A DNA stretch of 64,000 nucleotides, from contig NZ_FODN01000003.1 in assembly GCF_900110375.1 (NCBI RefSeq), positions 124,001-188,000 on the forward strand, written 5' to 3'. The number at the start of each line of letters is the position of its first letter. Position 1 is the first letter of the stretch. The position numbers were made by a program, and so were the translations under genes. The notes beneath the pieces are model-generated. The model saw nothing but the letters and a program-made list of their open reading frames with translations. It was not told where the DNA came from and ran no database searches. This DNA comes from Flavobacterium sinopsychrotolerans. Its GTDB lineage: Bacteria; Bacteroidota; Bacteroidia; Flavobacteriales; Flavobacteriaceae. This document shows, in pieces, positions 33,962 through 43,009 of this stretch.

Positions 33962-34633
33962 ATGCAAATCAATCTCAATACCACTTGGCAATCCATTTTA
34001 TCTGATGAAATCCAGAAACACTATTTTCAGGAACTAATGGAAACGGTTGATGAAGAATATAAAAATCATACGTGTTATCCTTCGAAAGAATTGATTTTTG
34101 CTGCATTTAATTATTGTAATTTCAGAGATGTAAAAGTGGTTATTATTGGTCAAGATCCGTATCACGGTAAAGGCGAAGCCAATGGCTTGTGCTTTTCTGT
34201 AAATGATGGTGTTCGAATTCCGCCTTCGTTACGTAATATTTTCCGCGAAATGAGTGAGGATTTGGAAACTATTTTCATGCCCACTTCCGGAAATTTAGAA
34301 GCTTGGGCAAAGCAGGGCGTTTTGTTGTTGAATGCCTCGCTGACCGTGAGAGAAGATAATGCGAATAGTCATAAACACTTAAAATGGAATCTTTTTACGG
34401 ATGCAGTTATCCAGAAAATTTCGGAAGAAAAAGAGCATGTTGTTTTCTTGCTTTGGGGAAATTTCGCCCATAAAAAAGGACTCAAAATAGATCGAACAAA
34501 ACATCTGGTTTTAGAATCTGGGCATCCTTCGCCTATGAGCGCCAATCAGGGAAAATGGTTCGGGAACAAGCATTTTAGTAAAACGAATGCGTATTTGAAA
34601 AGTAATAATTTAGAACCTATAAAATGGTTATAG
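33962..34633 (+). CDS. ung: Uracil-DNA glycosylase
   Basis: The catalytic-water Asp and adjacent His are in GQDPYHGKGEANGL, and the second motif HPSPMSANQG carries the catalytic His. Length (223 residues) and both motifs match family 1 UNG. It removes uracil from DNA at the start of base-excision repair. It lies beside, and divergent from, mutS2. It is monocistronic. Confidence 0.97.
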   Translation: MQINLNTTWQSILSDEIQKHYFQELMETVDEEYKNHTCYPSKELIFAAFNYCNFRDVKVVIIGQDPYHGKGEANGLCFSVNDGVRIPPSLRNIFREMSEDLETIFMPTSGNLEAWAKQGVLLLNASLTVREDNANSHKHLKWNLFTDAVIQKISEEKEHVVFLLWGNFAHKKGLKIDRTKHLVLESGHPSPMSANQGKWFGNKHFSKTNAYLKSNNLEPIKWL

Positions 34634-34665
34634 TTTTTTAAACTATTTTCAAATTATCGTTTCTG

Positions 34666-34729
34666 AACCATTAAGAAATTAAGTTTAATTAAGGTTTTAA
34701 AACTTAATTTTCTAAATATCTTAATGGTT
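34666..34729. repeat. Dispersed palindromic repeat, copy 2
   Basis: This 64-nt palindromic unit has ends AACCATTAAGA/TCTTAATGGTT and is a close match to copy 1 at 24133-24195. It follows ung. Confidence 0.7.
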
Positions 34730-34783
34730 TGATTTTAAAGGTACTGTTTTCTAAAATTTACTTTTATACGAATAAAAGAGTAA

Positions 34784-35158
34784 TTATTTTTTTATAATAT
34801 CCTCTAAAACGGCTTTGTCAGTGTAATTAATGACTTTCAAAGTTACCTCTTGATTTTTGATTGTTTTTCCTTCGATGATGTATAACTTTCCTTTTTTAAG
34901 TTCGATATTACTATTGTCGAAATCTACGTCACCAAATTGCAATGTGTTTTTAATATCGGAAGTATCAATCCATTTTTCAGCCAAAATCTGTGATGCTTTA
35001 TCTGAATAATAGAAGGGTTTGTTTCTTAAATCATTCAAGACTCTTGCATTTGGAAAATAGTTACAACGGGTATCTTTACCACTGAAAACTAACGCTACAA
35101 AAAACAGTCCTATTACTAAACCTACTAAATAATAGGCAAAACGATGTATAAACTTCAT
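34784..35158 (-). CDS. Membrane-anchored DUF4258-like protein
   Basis: The N-terminal helix (YYLVGLVIGLFFVALVF) anchors a ~95-residue soluble domain with RCNYFPNARVLNDLRN and LYIIEGKTIKNQEV. The fold resembles what is annotated DUF4258 in flavobacteria. A periplasmic orientation is likely. Promoter box at 35174-35181. Function unknown. Confidence 0.65.
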   Translation of the reverse strand: MKFIHRFAYYLVGLVIGLFFVALVFSGKDTRCNYFPNARVLNDLRNKPFYYSDKASQILAEKWIDTSDIKNTLQFGDVDFDNSNIELKKGKLYIIEGKTIKNQEVTLKVINYTDKAVLEDIIKK

Positions 35159-35173
35159 GAATTAAATTTTTGG

Positions 35174-35181
35174 CAAAGGTA
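35174..35181 (-). promoter_or_regulatory. -7 box of the DUF4258-like gene
   Basis: TACCTTTG on the minus strand matches TAnnTTTG, 16 nt upstream of the ATG at 35158. Confidence 0.5.
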
Positions 35182-35194
35182 GAAGAAAGTTTTC

Positions 35195-36394
35195 TTAAAA
35201 AACAATTAAATTGATGTCGTTATTGGGTAAATCGAACCAATCACCAATGGCACTATTTGTGAGGATTCCGTGGTACATATAAACGCCATTTTTCAATCCT
35301 TTATCACAACGGATAGCACTTTCTATTCCGCCATCTTCAGCAATTTTCATAAGATAGGGAGAAATTATATTGCTAATGGAAAGCGATGCCGTTTTAGAAT
35401 ATCGGGAAGGAATATTGGGTACGCAATAATGCAAAACATTGTTTTTGATAAATGTTGGTTTCTCATGTGAAGTCACTTCCGAAGTCTCAAAACAACCGCC
35501 GGTATCAATACTTACATCAACAATTACAGCTCCATTTTTCATGTGTTCTACCATGGTTTCCGTAACAATTACGGGACAACGTTCTTTACCTCGCATAGCG
35601 CCAATAGCGACATCACATCGTCTTAATGCTTTCAATAAAGATTTTGGTTGTATGGTAGAAGTAAAAATACGCTGATTCAAATTATTTTGCAAACGACGCA
35701 ATTTGGTAATAGAATTATCAAAAACTTTGACACTGGCTCCTAAACCAATTGCGGTTTTAGCGGCAAATTCCCCAACGGTTCCTGCGCCCAAAATAACCAC
35801 ATCGGTAGGAGGGACGCCGGTAATGTTCCCGAATAATAATCCTTTTCCAAATTCGTTGGTAATCATCAACTCAGCAGCGATAAGAATGGATGCTGTTCCG
35901 GCAATTTCGCTCAAGGATTTCACCGCAGGATACGTTCCGTCTTCGTCCTTGATGTATTCAAAAGCTAGAGCAGTAATTTTCTTTTTGGTTAACGCCTCAA
36001 AATACGTTTTCTTGCGCGTTTTCAATTGAATGGCGGACAACAGAATCGTTTGCGGGTTCATCATTTCAATTTCAGCGAGTGTGGCGGGTTCCACTTTCAA
36101 AATCATGGGGCAACTGAATACTTTTTTGGTGTCATTAGTAATTTCGGCACCTGCATCAGAATATTCTTTGTCGGTATAACTAGAACTCAATCCCGCTCCC
36201 GCTTCTATCATCACGCGATGGCCATGAAAGGTAAGCGAGTTAACAGCATCTGGGGTAAGACAAATTCGGCGTTCCTGATAACTCGTTTCTTTTGGAATCC
36301 CAATAAAAAGTTCGCTTTTTTGTCTTGCAATCTCCAGTTTTTCCTCTTGGGGTAAAAGCTGTTGTTTTGTGAATGGCGTTATAGTTATTGACAT
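35195..36394 (-). CDS. ald: Alanine dehydrogenase
   Basis: The 399-residue protein has the N-terminal ETSYQERRICLTP and MIEAGAG motifs, then NAD-binding GAGTVGEFAAKTA and the family stretch VIVDVSIDTGGCFETS. It interconverts L-alanine and pyruvate with NAD. Related transhydrogenase alpha subunits are similar, but no beta subunit follows. It is the most distal gene of a minus-strand run porX-tsaE-GNAT-ald; the 95-nt gap leaves open whether it shares that transcript. Confidence 0.9.
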   Translation of the reverse strand: MSITITPFTKQQLLPQEEKLEIARQKSELFIGIPKETSYQERRICLTPDAVNSLTFHGHRVMIEAGAGLSSSYTDKEYSDAGAEITNDTKKVFSCPMILKVEPATLAEIEMMNPQTILLSAIQLKTRKKTYFEALTKKKITALAFEYIKDEDGTYPAVKSLSEIAGTASILIAAELMITNEFGKGLLFGNITGVPPTDVVILGAGTVGEFAAKTAIGLGASVKVFDNSITKLRRLQNNLNQRIFTSTIQPKSLLKALRRCDVAIGAMRGKERCPVIVTETMVEHMKNGAVIVDVSIDTGGCFETSEVTSHEKPTFIKNNVLHYCVPNIPSRYSKTASLSISNIISPYLMKIAEDGGIESAIRCDKGLKNGVYMYHGILTNSAIGDWFDLPNNDINLIVF

Positions 36395-36488
36395 TGATGT
36401 TGTTAAATTAAGGGTACAATTTACGTAAAAAGTTTTATAAAAAGTACAAATTCAATATTGATAGATTCATTTGGAATACGACAGAATC

Positions 36489-36962
36489 TCAGTGAATGAT
36501 TCTTTCCATTTTTATATCGGCTCGTTCATAAACGCCATCTTCCAATGGCACTTCTACGAAACCAAATTTTTCATACAAATGAATAGCCGACAGTAATTTC
36601 CGGTTCGAATATAAAATCAGTTTCTCCATTCCTTTTGCTTCGGCAACAGCAAGACAATGCAACATTAGTTTCTTGCCAATTCCTAATCCTTGTACACCAT
36701 GTGTAACTGCCATTTTACTCAGTTCGAAAGTCGTATCGTCAATTTTTATTAAGGAAACTGTTCCTACAATTTCATCTTTATATTTCGCATAAAAAATCAT
36801 TCCCCCTTTGTCTATTATCTGACCTTGCGGATCCGAAAGTACGATTTCATCTTTGGGTTCAACCCTAAAATGTTTTTGCAACCATTCCAGATTTAATGTT
36901 TTTATAGCTTCTTTGTATGTCGGAGAAAAAGGTATAATTGCTACAGAATTGTCTACATTCAT
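36489..36962 (-). CDS. GNAT-family N-acetyltransferase
   Basis: A 157-residue GNAT with the acetyl-CoA loop GVQGLGIGKKLM and a C-terminal AIHLYEKFGFVEV. It sits 8 nt from tsaE on the same strand and is probably co-transcribed. The acceptor is unknown. Confidence 0.88.
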   Translation of the reverse strand: MNVDNSVAIIPFSPTYKEAIKTLNLEWLQKHFRVEPKDEIVLSDPQGQIIDKGGMIFYAKYKDEIVGTVSLIKIDDTTFELSKMAVTHGVQGLGIGKKLMLHCLAVAEAKGMEKLILYSNRKLLSAIHLYEKFGFVEVPLEDGVYERADIKMERIIH

Positions 36963-36970
36963 AATTACTT

Positions 36971-37378
36971 TTAACTTAAGGTTAAAGAACGTTTTCCATC
37001 AGCAAGTAGCGAAATAGTAATAACCGAATGAACTTCGGGAATCAAATTTGGAATCTTCTCTGCCCATTCTATAAAGCACCAATTACCGGAATACAAATAA
37101 TCATCAATTCCCATATCTAAAGCCTCTTCCTCTTTGTTTAATCTGTAAAAATCAAAATGATAAACCAGCTGATTGTCATTAGCTTCGTATTCATTAACTA
37201 AAGAAAAAGTTGGACTGCTCGTTGCTCCGGTTACGCCAAGTGTTTTACATAATTGCTTGATCAACGTTGTTTTTCCAACGCCCATTTCTCCATGAAAAAG
37301 AATCACTTTTTTAGGGTTATTGGCAATAATTTGTTGCGCCACTTCTTCGAGTTGGTCAATAGAAAAAATGATATTCAT
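36971..37378 (-). CDS. tsaE: tRNA threonylcarbamoyladenosine ATPase TsaE
   Basis: The P-loop LFHGEMGVGKTTLIK, followed by SSPTFSLVNEY and FIEWAEK, identifies TsaE, the ATPase needed with TsaB/TsaC/TsaD to make t6A37 in tRNA. Length is 135 residues. It lies between porX and a GNAT gene in the same direction, separated from porX by a repeat-containing gap. Confidence 0.93.
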   Translation of the reverse strand: MNIIFSIDQLEEVAQQIIANNPKKVILFHGEMGVGKTTLIKQLCKTLGVTGATSSPTFSLVNEYEANDNQLVYHFDFYRLNKEEEALDMGIDDYLYSGNWCFIEWAEKIPNLIPEVHSVITISLLADGKRSLTLS

Positions 37379-37390
37379 TCTTATAAAATT

Positions 37391-37446
37391 GTTTAAAGTT
37401 TAAAGTTTAAGGTTCTTGCCGTACACTGAAAACTGAGACTGACTAC
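37391..37446. repeat. AAGTTTA and CAGT-type repeats between tsaE and porX
   Basis: GTTTAAAGTTTAAAGTTTAA (37391-37410) matches the repeat at 27766-27830. CACTGAAAACTGAGACTGAC (37424-37443) belongs to the CAGT family also found near 11910, 31625 and 55107. Confidence 0.5.
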
Positions 37447-37450
37447 TTTT

Positions 37451-39004
37451 TTATTTCGGGTTAAAAACTAAAAACGGAATAATCATTTCTTCCAATGAAA
37501 TTCCACCGTGCTGATACGTATTTTTGTAATAACTCACATAATGATTGTAATTGTTGACATACGCCAAGAATAAATCATTTTTTGCAAAAATATAAGAACT
37601 GCTCATATTTATGGTAGGCAAACCAATATTTTTTGGTTCTTTCACGGCATAAACATCTTTGTGTTCGTATGTCAAACTGCGTCCGGTTTTGTAACGTAAA
37701 TTCAAACTGGTGTTTTTGTCACCCACCACTTTCGATGGATTTTTTACATTTATCGTCCCATGATCGGTAGTCAAAATCAATTTGAAACCCATTTTTTGGG
37801 CCTGTTGAATGATTTCTAAAAGAGGGGAATTCTTAAACCAACTCAACGTCAGCGAGCGATACGCTTTATCATCTGAGGCCAGTTCTTTTACCACATCCAT
37901 CTCCGTTTTAGCATGTGAAAGCATATCTACAAAGTTGTAAACCACGGTCACTAAATCATTATCTTTTAAGGCTTTGAAGCTTTCGGATAATTTTTTTCCG
38001 CCGGCAAGACTGGTAATTTTAAAATAATCTTCCTTGATATTCAAGCCCAATCGTTTCAATTGCGCCGTCAAAAATTCTGCTTCAAAAAGGTTTTTTCCGC
38101 CTTCTTCAGGGTCATTTTTCCAGTATTGCGGAAACTGTTTCTCCATTTCCAGTGGCGTTAAACCAGAGAAAATGGCGTTTCTTGCATATTGCGTCGCCGT
38201 AGGAAGAATAGAGTAGTAAGGCACTTCTTTTTCCAGCTTGTAGTAATTTCCCACTACACTTTCAAAAGTTTTCCATTGGTCGTAACGCAGGTTGTCAATC
38301 ACGACAAACAAAATGGGCTTGTCTTTTTTCTTGAGTTCAGGAAGTACTAATTCTTTGAATAAGGTGTGTGATTGAACTGGCTTATCGGCTTTTGGTGCAA
38401 ACCAATCCTCGTAATTACGCTCAATGAATTTTCCAAATTGCGAATTGGCTTCTGTTTTCTGGGATTCCAAAATTTCAATCATGCTTTGATCATCGATATT
38501 CTCCAATTCCAGTTCCCAAAAAATCAATTTCTTGTACAACTCAATCCAGTCTTCATAAGAATTTACCATCGCCATTTCCATGGTGATTTTTCTAAATTCC
38601 TTCTGATAATCTAGCGTAGTTTTTTGCGAAATCAATCGGGAATGATCCAGATTTTTCTTCAAACTCAACAAAATCTGATTCGGATTCACAGGTTTGATTA
38701 AATAATCAGCAATTTTAGAACCTATGGCTTCCTCCATAATGTATTCTTCCTCACTTTTCGTAATCATAATCATAGGAACCGAAGATTTTTTCTCCTTCAT
38801 TTCTGACAAGGTTTCCAAGCCGCTCATTCCGGGCATATTTTCATCCAAGAAAACAATATCAAAATTATTTTCCTCAAAAATCCCAATGGCATCAAGCCCA
38901 TTGTTACAGGTTGTTACCTCGTAATTTTTCTTTTCCAGAAATAGTATATGTGGTTTCAAAAGGTCGATTTCATCATCAACCCAAAGTATTTTTATTTTAT
39001 CCAT
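37451..39004 (-). CDS. porX: Response regulator PorX (receiver plus PglZ/alkaline-phosphatase-like)
   Basis: The N-terminal receiver has WVDDEIDLL, the phospho-acceptor in FLDENMPG and the Lys in YLIKPVNP. A helical linker leads to a PglZ-type domain with metal-binding motifs ILFVVIDNLRYDQW and LTTDHGTI. This architecture is PorX, the regulator of the type IX secretion system, whose phosphatase-like domain acts on nucleotides such as oligoribonucleotides. The partner kinase porY is not in the window. It heads the porX-tsaE-GNAT run. Confidence 0.92.
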   Translation of the reverse strand: MDKIKILWVDDEIDLLKPHILFLEKKNYEVTTCNNGLDAIGIFEENNFDIVFLDENMPGMSGLETLSEMKEKKSSVPMIMITKSEEEYIMEEAIGSKIADYLIKPVNPNQILLSLKKNLDHSRLISQKTTLDYQKEFRKITMEMAMVNSYEDWIELYKKLIFWELELENIDDQSMIEILESQKTEANSQFGKFIERNYEDWFAPKADKPVQSHTLFKELVLPELKKKDKPILFVVIDNLRYDQWKTFESVVGNYYKLEKEVPYYSILPTATQYARNAIFSGLTPLEMEKQFPQYWKNDPEEGGKNLFEAEFLTAQLKRLGLNIKEDYFKITSLAGGKKLSESFKALKDNDLVTVVYNFVDMLSHAKTEMDVVKELASDDKAYRSLTLSWFKNSPLLEIIQQAQKMGFKLILTTDHGTINVKNPSKVVGDKNTSLNLRYKTGRSLTYEHKDVYAVKEPKNIGLPTINMSSSYIFAKNDLFLAYVNNYNHYVSYYKNTYQHGGISLEEMIIPFLVFNPK

Positions 39005-39160
39005 AATTGTATCAACAAGAGTTCTAACGTACTAAATTAAAGTGCCAAATTACATTTTTTTGTAACGGCTACCTGCTAATATTATGATAATTTTTTAACA
39101 CACTTACGCTGCATTTTATAAAAGTACAATTCACTTTCGTTTTGTTTTATGTTTGCTTTT

Positions 39161-39263
39161 GGGCGTGCCCCATCCTCCGTAAACTCCGTCCGGGTCGGGC
39201 TATACGCTGTATCTTTCCTTTTTTAAAGAAAAAAGGAAAGGATGCCGCTTCCATCCCTCACGC
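39161..39263 (+). repeat. GC-rich structured dispersed element
   Basis: GGGCGTGCCC at the left pairs with CTCACGC at the right, a 12-bp hairpin CTTTCCTTTTTT/AAAAAAGGAAAG (39213-39240) sits in the middle, and GGATG/CATCC forms a third stem. Blocks such as GGGTCGGGCTATACGCTGTAT and GATGCCGCTTCCATCCCTCA are familiar from other Bacteroidota intergenic elements. It is far more GC-rich than its surroundings. Confidence 0.65.
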
Positions 39264-39452
39264 AGTTGAAAGAATGATTGGGGTTTACAATTACGTTTGG
39301 GAACGGGAGGTTTCTGGAAACTAACTTGGATTATATTATTTGTAGTTTTTATTTTATATTTTCGTAAGAAATAATGATAGATGTTTATCAAACTTGTAAA
39401 TAAGTTATTGGCAACTCAAAAAAAAAACGAATCAAGAACCAATTAAAAAAAA

Positions 39453-40328
39453 ATGAAATTAGGAAAACCAGCAATAAAAAGATTAGCAGAAATGATATGC
39501 GGAAATATTCCTTTTGATCATTTCCCATATCGTTCATCATCACAACTAACAAAATTTTTCTTTGATTTAGATTTAGAATATGTTCACGATGGCTCAACAA
39601 GGTCAGCTTGGGTTCAAGAAACATTAGAAGAATTAAATGAAAAAAATGATAGTCAAGAAAAATTACCCAGCAGAGATTTAATAAGGGTTATTATACTACT
39701 TGTAAATCCTGATTACTTCTTATTTGATGAAAAATTAAATCATCTAAAAGCTATTGAAGACGTAAATAAAGCAATTAAAAGTTCTGGTTTAATATTGAAG
39801 CAAAAATTTGACGGACAATCTAATGTCGCTTTGTTGAGCGGAGAATTTATATCTACATCCATTAAAGAAACTGAAGTTGTAAAAACCATAACTTTTGCTC
39901 CTTCGGTATTTAAAGTTCCTCAAAAAGAGATTAATAACAAGTTAATTTCGGTTATGATGCCATTCAATCCTGCCTTTCGAGGAACTTATGATGCTATAAA
40001 AAGGGTTACAGACCATATGAATTTGGAATGTTTAAGGGCAGATGATATTTGGGAAAATTCAACTTTTATTCAAGATATATTTGATTTGATTTATTGTGCA
40101 AGAATAATAATTGTTGATTTTAGTGACAGAAATCCAAACGTAATGTATGAAACTGGAATAGCTCATACTTTAGGGAAAACCGTAATTCCGATTGCACAAT
40201 CTTTAAGTGATGTTCCTTCTGATTTAGGTCACCATCGGGTATTAAAGTATTTACCAAATGATGAAGGTTACCGAAATCTTTCAAATGAATTATACAAAAG
40301 AATAAAAACTATATTAGAAGAAAAATAA
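39453..40328 (+). CDS. AbiJ-NTD-like plus nucleoside-deoxyribosyltransferase-like protein
   Basis: Residues ~1-75 look like an AbiJ N-terminal domain (FPYRSSSQLTKFF, DGSTRSAWVQETLEEL). Residues ~165-290 show the deoxyribosyltransferase-like (DRHyd) pattern: SVMMPFN, LECLRADDIWENS, ARIIIVDFSDRNPNVMYE and a catalytic-type Glu in YETGIAHTLGK. Such combinations occur in putative antiphage abortive-infection proteins that act on nucleotides or NAD-like substrates. No other defence gene is adjacent. Its position beside a structured repeat and away from core operons fits an accessory gene. Substrate and function are unproven. Confidence 0.6.
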   Translation: MKLGKPAIKRLAEMICGNIPFDHFPYRSSSQLTKFFFDLDLEYVHDGSTRSAWVQETLEELNEKNDSQEKLPSRDLIRVIILLVNPDYFLFDEKLNHLKAIEDVNKAIKSSGLILKQKFDGQSNVALLSGEFISTSIKETEVVKTITFAPSVFKVPQKEINNKLISVMMPFNPAFRGTYDAIKRVTDHMNLECLRADDIWENSTFIQDIFDLIYCARIIIVDFSDRNPNVMYETGIAHTLGKTVIPIAQSLSDVPSDLGHHRVLKYLPNDEGYRNLSNELYKRIKTILEEK

Positions 40329-40432
40329 GTACTTGTTACAACTTCTGCTAGCTCTCACGTCCAGCTCATGAAAGCAAACAAAATCAAACAATATATAACA
40401 ATGTCACACACATTCATTTTTAAAAATATTCG

Positions 40433-41311
40433 ATGAGAAACAAAATGATGAAACCAATATTGATTTTAATACTGCTCTTTTTTGCTACATCTTCAAGTTC
40501 TCAAAATAATAAGCCAAAAGAGAACAGTAAACCTTTTGTTCTGGGAAGCATCGAAGAAATACAGTCAAAAGTATTATCCGAAAAAAGAATACTAAACATT
40601 TATTTACCCGAAGGATATCAACAAAATGATACTATCACCTATCCCGTAATCTATTTACTAGATGGTTCCGCTGATGAAGATTTTATTCACGTTGTTGGGC
40701 TTTTTCAATTCAACAGTTTTTCGTGGATTAATAGAGTTCCAAAATCAATTGTTGTCGGAATTGCAAATGTGGATCGCAAAAGAGATTTTACATATCAAAC
40801 TACCATCGAAGCAGACCAAAAAAGATATGCAACTGCGGGGAAATCGGCAAATTTCATTTCATTTTTAGAAAAGGAATTACAACCTTATATTGAAAAGAAA
40901 TACAAAACAAACGATTCAAAAACCATTATTGGACAATCATTAGGCGGACTTTTGGCTACCGAAATTTTACTTCAGAAACCCAATTTATTCAATAAATACA
41001 TCATCATAAGTCCAAGTTTGTGGTGGGATAATGGCTCTTTGTTGCGTCAAAATTCAGTTATTTATCAAGAAAATTTTAATAAAAAAATTGATATTTACAT
41101 AGGAGTTGGCAAAGAAGGACTTGCACCAAGTGAGATTCCGCATGTTATGGAAGTAGATGGAAATCTATTAACAGAAAAGTTAAAAAGTTCAAAATCTAAA
41201 ACGGTAACAGTAAATTTTGACTATTTGCCACAGGAAGACCACGCCACGATAACGCATCAAGCTATTTTTAACGCTTTGAGAATTTTGTATCCGATGGCAA
41301 CTGAAAAGTAA
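40433..41311 (+). CDS. Secreted alpha/beta-hydrolase, esterase-D/IroE-like
   Basis: A signal peptide (~1-25) precedes an alpha/beta hydrolase with the nucleophile motif IGQSLGGLLA, ISPSLWWDNG and the C-terminal His in PQEDHAT. It resembles enterochelin-esterase-like and Fes/IroE family proteins (YPVIYLLDG). It is likely periplasmic or surface. Substrate is unknown; no siderophore genes are nearby. Confidence 0.85.
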   Translation: MRNKMMKPILILILLFFATSSSSQNNKPKENSKPFVLGSIEEIQSKVLSEKRILNIYLPEGYQQNDTITYPVIYLLDGSADEDFIHVVGLFQFNSFSWINRVPKSIVVGIANVDRKRDFTYQTTIEADQKRYATAGKSANFISFLEKELQPYIEKKYKTNDSKTIIGQSLGGLLATEILLQKPNLFNKYIIISPSLWWDNGSLLRQNSVIYQENFNKKIDIYIGVGKEGLAPSEIPHVMEVDGNLLTEKLKSSKSKTVTVNFDYLPQEDHATITHQAIFNALRILYPMATEK

Positions 41312-41493
41312 AAAGTAGCGTTCCTAAATATTCGAATGAATAATTCTTTTAATTATCAATTCTGACAGGAATTATTAATTACAAATTAGCGTGAATAAGA
41401 ACTTAAAATAATACGAAATCAAAAAGTCAACATTCGTAATTATTGGATTCATGTTATCATTTGGATTTGGTTTAATTTTCAACTAAAAATAAA

Positions 41494-41775
41494 ATGTTAG
41501 ACAAAAAACACTACGTAAACGGACAAATCGCCCATGAGTTGGTTGGAGATCAATTGACTTATTTTTTCAAAAACGGAAAAGTGAAGGCAAAAGGTACTTT
41601 TATCAATGGACTAATGGAAGGCGAGTGGATCTTTTATCGGGAAACCGGACAGCTTTGGCAAATTGGAAATTTCAAAAACAGCACCAAAAATGGTTCTTTT
41701 ATTCGGTATGACAGAAACGACCAAATAGAATATCAGGAGACTTTTGAAAACGACAAAATCATCAAAAAACGATAG
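41494..41775 (+). CDS. MORN/YwqK-like repeat protein (93 aa)
   Basis: The protein consists of MORN-type repeats (FKNGKVKAKGTFINGLMEGEW, IYFRETGQLWQIGNF-like units). This matches the YwqK family, which is labelled a toxin-antitoxin antitoxin, but no toxin gene is adjacent, so only the fold is claimed. It is monocistronic. Confidence 0.7.
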   Translation: MLDKKHYVNGQIAHELVGDQLTYFFKNGKVKAKGTFINGLMEGEWIFYRETGQLWQIGNFKNSTKNGSFIRYDRNDQIEYQETFENDKIIKKR

Positions 41776-42054
41776 TTCAATTAATTGTTTCAGCATTTCT
41801 AAAAAGCTGTTATTTATTACGTTAAAAGCAATAAATGGCATTCTTGAAATTCTGGTTTTTTAACTACAGTAAATTAATTTCTTTAAGAATTACTTAGTAA
41901 AAAAAACAGTAAATTTTTTGAGCATCTAAAAAATAGGAATTAATGAAGTTCGGGTTTTACTTTTTGCCATGATAACCCTGACAACATTAAGAAAATAAGA
42001 CGTTAAACCGAGAAAAATTAATATAAAATTGGCAGTAACAAACCGTGGAGATTT
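41776..42054. other. AT-rich intergenic stretch
   Basis: Between the MORN protein and the promoter of the next gene I see no gene or stable fold. Confidence 0.4.
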
Positions 42055-42062
42055 TATTTTTG
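42029..42062 (+). promoter_or_regulatory. Promoter of the 93-aa hypothetical gene
   Basis: TTG (42029-42031), 23-nt spacing and TATTTTTG (42055-42062) match the -33/-7 consensus; the leader would be about 80 nt. Confidence 0.5.
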
Positions 42063-42147
42063 TATGTAGTATTATGGCGAATAAAACGAGTTAACTTTTT
42101 GATTAGCTACAATACTGCAATTTATTATTAATTCAATTTTTACTATT

Positions 42148-42429
42148 ATGACAGAAGATTTCAAAATCATTGATAAAGAGGATATTGCGCTTCTTAAGTT
42201 TCCAAAAACAGATGTTCTAAACGACGTTGAAGAAATAAAAACTAGAACAGGTGAAATCAACAGGGCCTTATCATTGGGTAATTTAGAGCATTCAAAAATT
42301 AAAATATTCTTTGAAGACAGCGAATCCAAAAAAGTTGTGGATACTACGGTTTGGGCTGTTACAGACAAAAATGTTATTTTAAAGCAAGGTGTGATGATTC
42401 CTATTCACAGAATATATAAGTTGTTTTAG
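42148..42429 (+). CDS. Conserved hypothetical protein (93 aa)
   Basis: A beta-rich protein (LLKFPKTDVLNDVEEIKTR, WAVTDKNVILKQGVMIP) of a family I know only as conserved in flavobacteria. It precedes a GNAT gene by 17 nt, suggesting one transcript. Function unknown. Confidence 0.6.
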   Translation: MTEDFKIIDKEDIALLKFPKTDVLNDVEEIKTRTGEINRALSLGNLEHSKIKIFFEDSESKKVVDTTVWAVTDKNVILKQGVMIPIHRIYKLF

Positions 42430-42446
42430 TATTATAAAAACAAAAA

Positions 42447-42986
42447 ATGAACACCCTAATTCTCAAAACAGCACGATTAATACTAAGACCAATCACGCTA
42501 TTGGATTTGGATTATATTCACGAATTACATTCTTTGAAAGAAACCGATGAGTTCAATACGTTAGGAATTCCGGAAAATATTGAAGAAACAAAACAGGTTT
42601 TAGAAAAGTGGATTTTTGAAAACAATAAAGACCTTACGACCCATTTTACTTTTGCGATCGAATTAAATACCGGAAACCAAATTATTGGATTAATTGGAAT
42701 CAATTTAGGGAAATTGAAATATAAAAATGCTGAAGTTTGGTTTAAATTCCACAAAGACCATTGGAACAAAGGGTACGCTACAGAATCTTTGAAAGAAATT
42801 CTACGTTTTGGTTTCAATGAACTGAATCTGCATCGGATTGAAGCGGGTTGTGCTGTTGGGAATGTTGGTTCCATACATGTTTTAGAAAAAACAGGAATGA
42901 CCAGAGAAGCTCACACCCGAAAATTATTGCCATTGTCATCCGGCTGGTCCGATAATTACGGTTACGCTATTTTAGCAACCGATTAA
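42447..42986 (+). CDS. GNAT acetyltransferase, RimJ/RimL-like
   Basis: This 179-residue protein has the RimJ/RimL-type opening TARLILRPITL, acetyl-CoA loop HWNKGYATESLKEIL and NVGSIHVLEKTGM. It may acetylate a protein N-terminus or an antibiotic, but the substrate is unknown. It is the middle gene of a short plus-strand run. Confidence 0.88.
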   Translation: MNTLILKTARLILRPITLLDLDYIHELHSLKETDEFNTLGIPENIEETKQVLEKWIFENNKDLTTHFTFAIELNTGNQIIGLIGINLGKLKYKNAEVWFKFHKDHWNKGYATESLKEILRFGFNELNLHRIEAGCAVGNVGSIHVLEKTGMTREAHTRKLLPLSSGWSDNYGYAILATD

Positions 42987-43009
42987 TAAAATTCAACAAA
43001 AACTGCACT

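Noticed and set aside
37451..39004. PglZ domain as sign of a BREX-type defence island
   Set aside because: The N-terminal receiver and the neighbouring tsaE and ald identify PorX, and no other BREX genes are present.
41494..41775. YwqK-like antitoxin of a toxin-antitoxin pair
   Set aside because: No toxin-like gene is adjacent; MORN repeats alone do not support that role.
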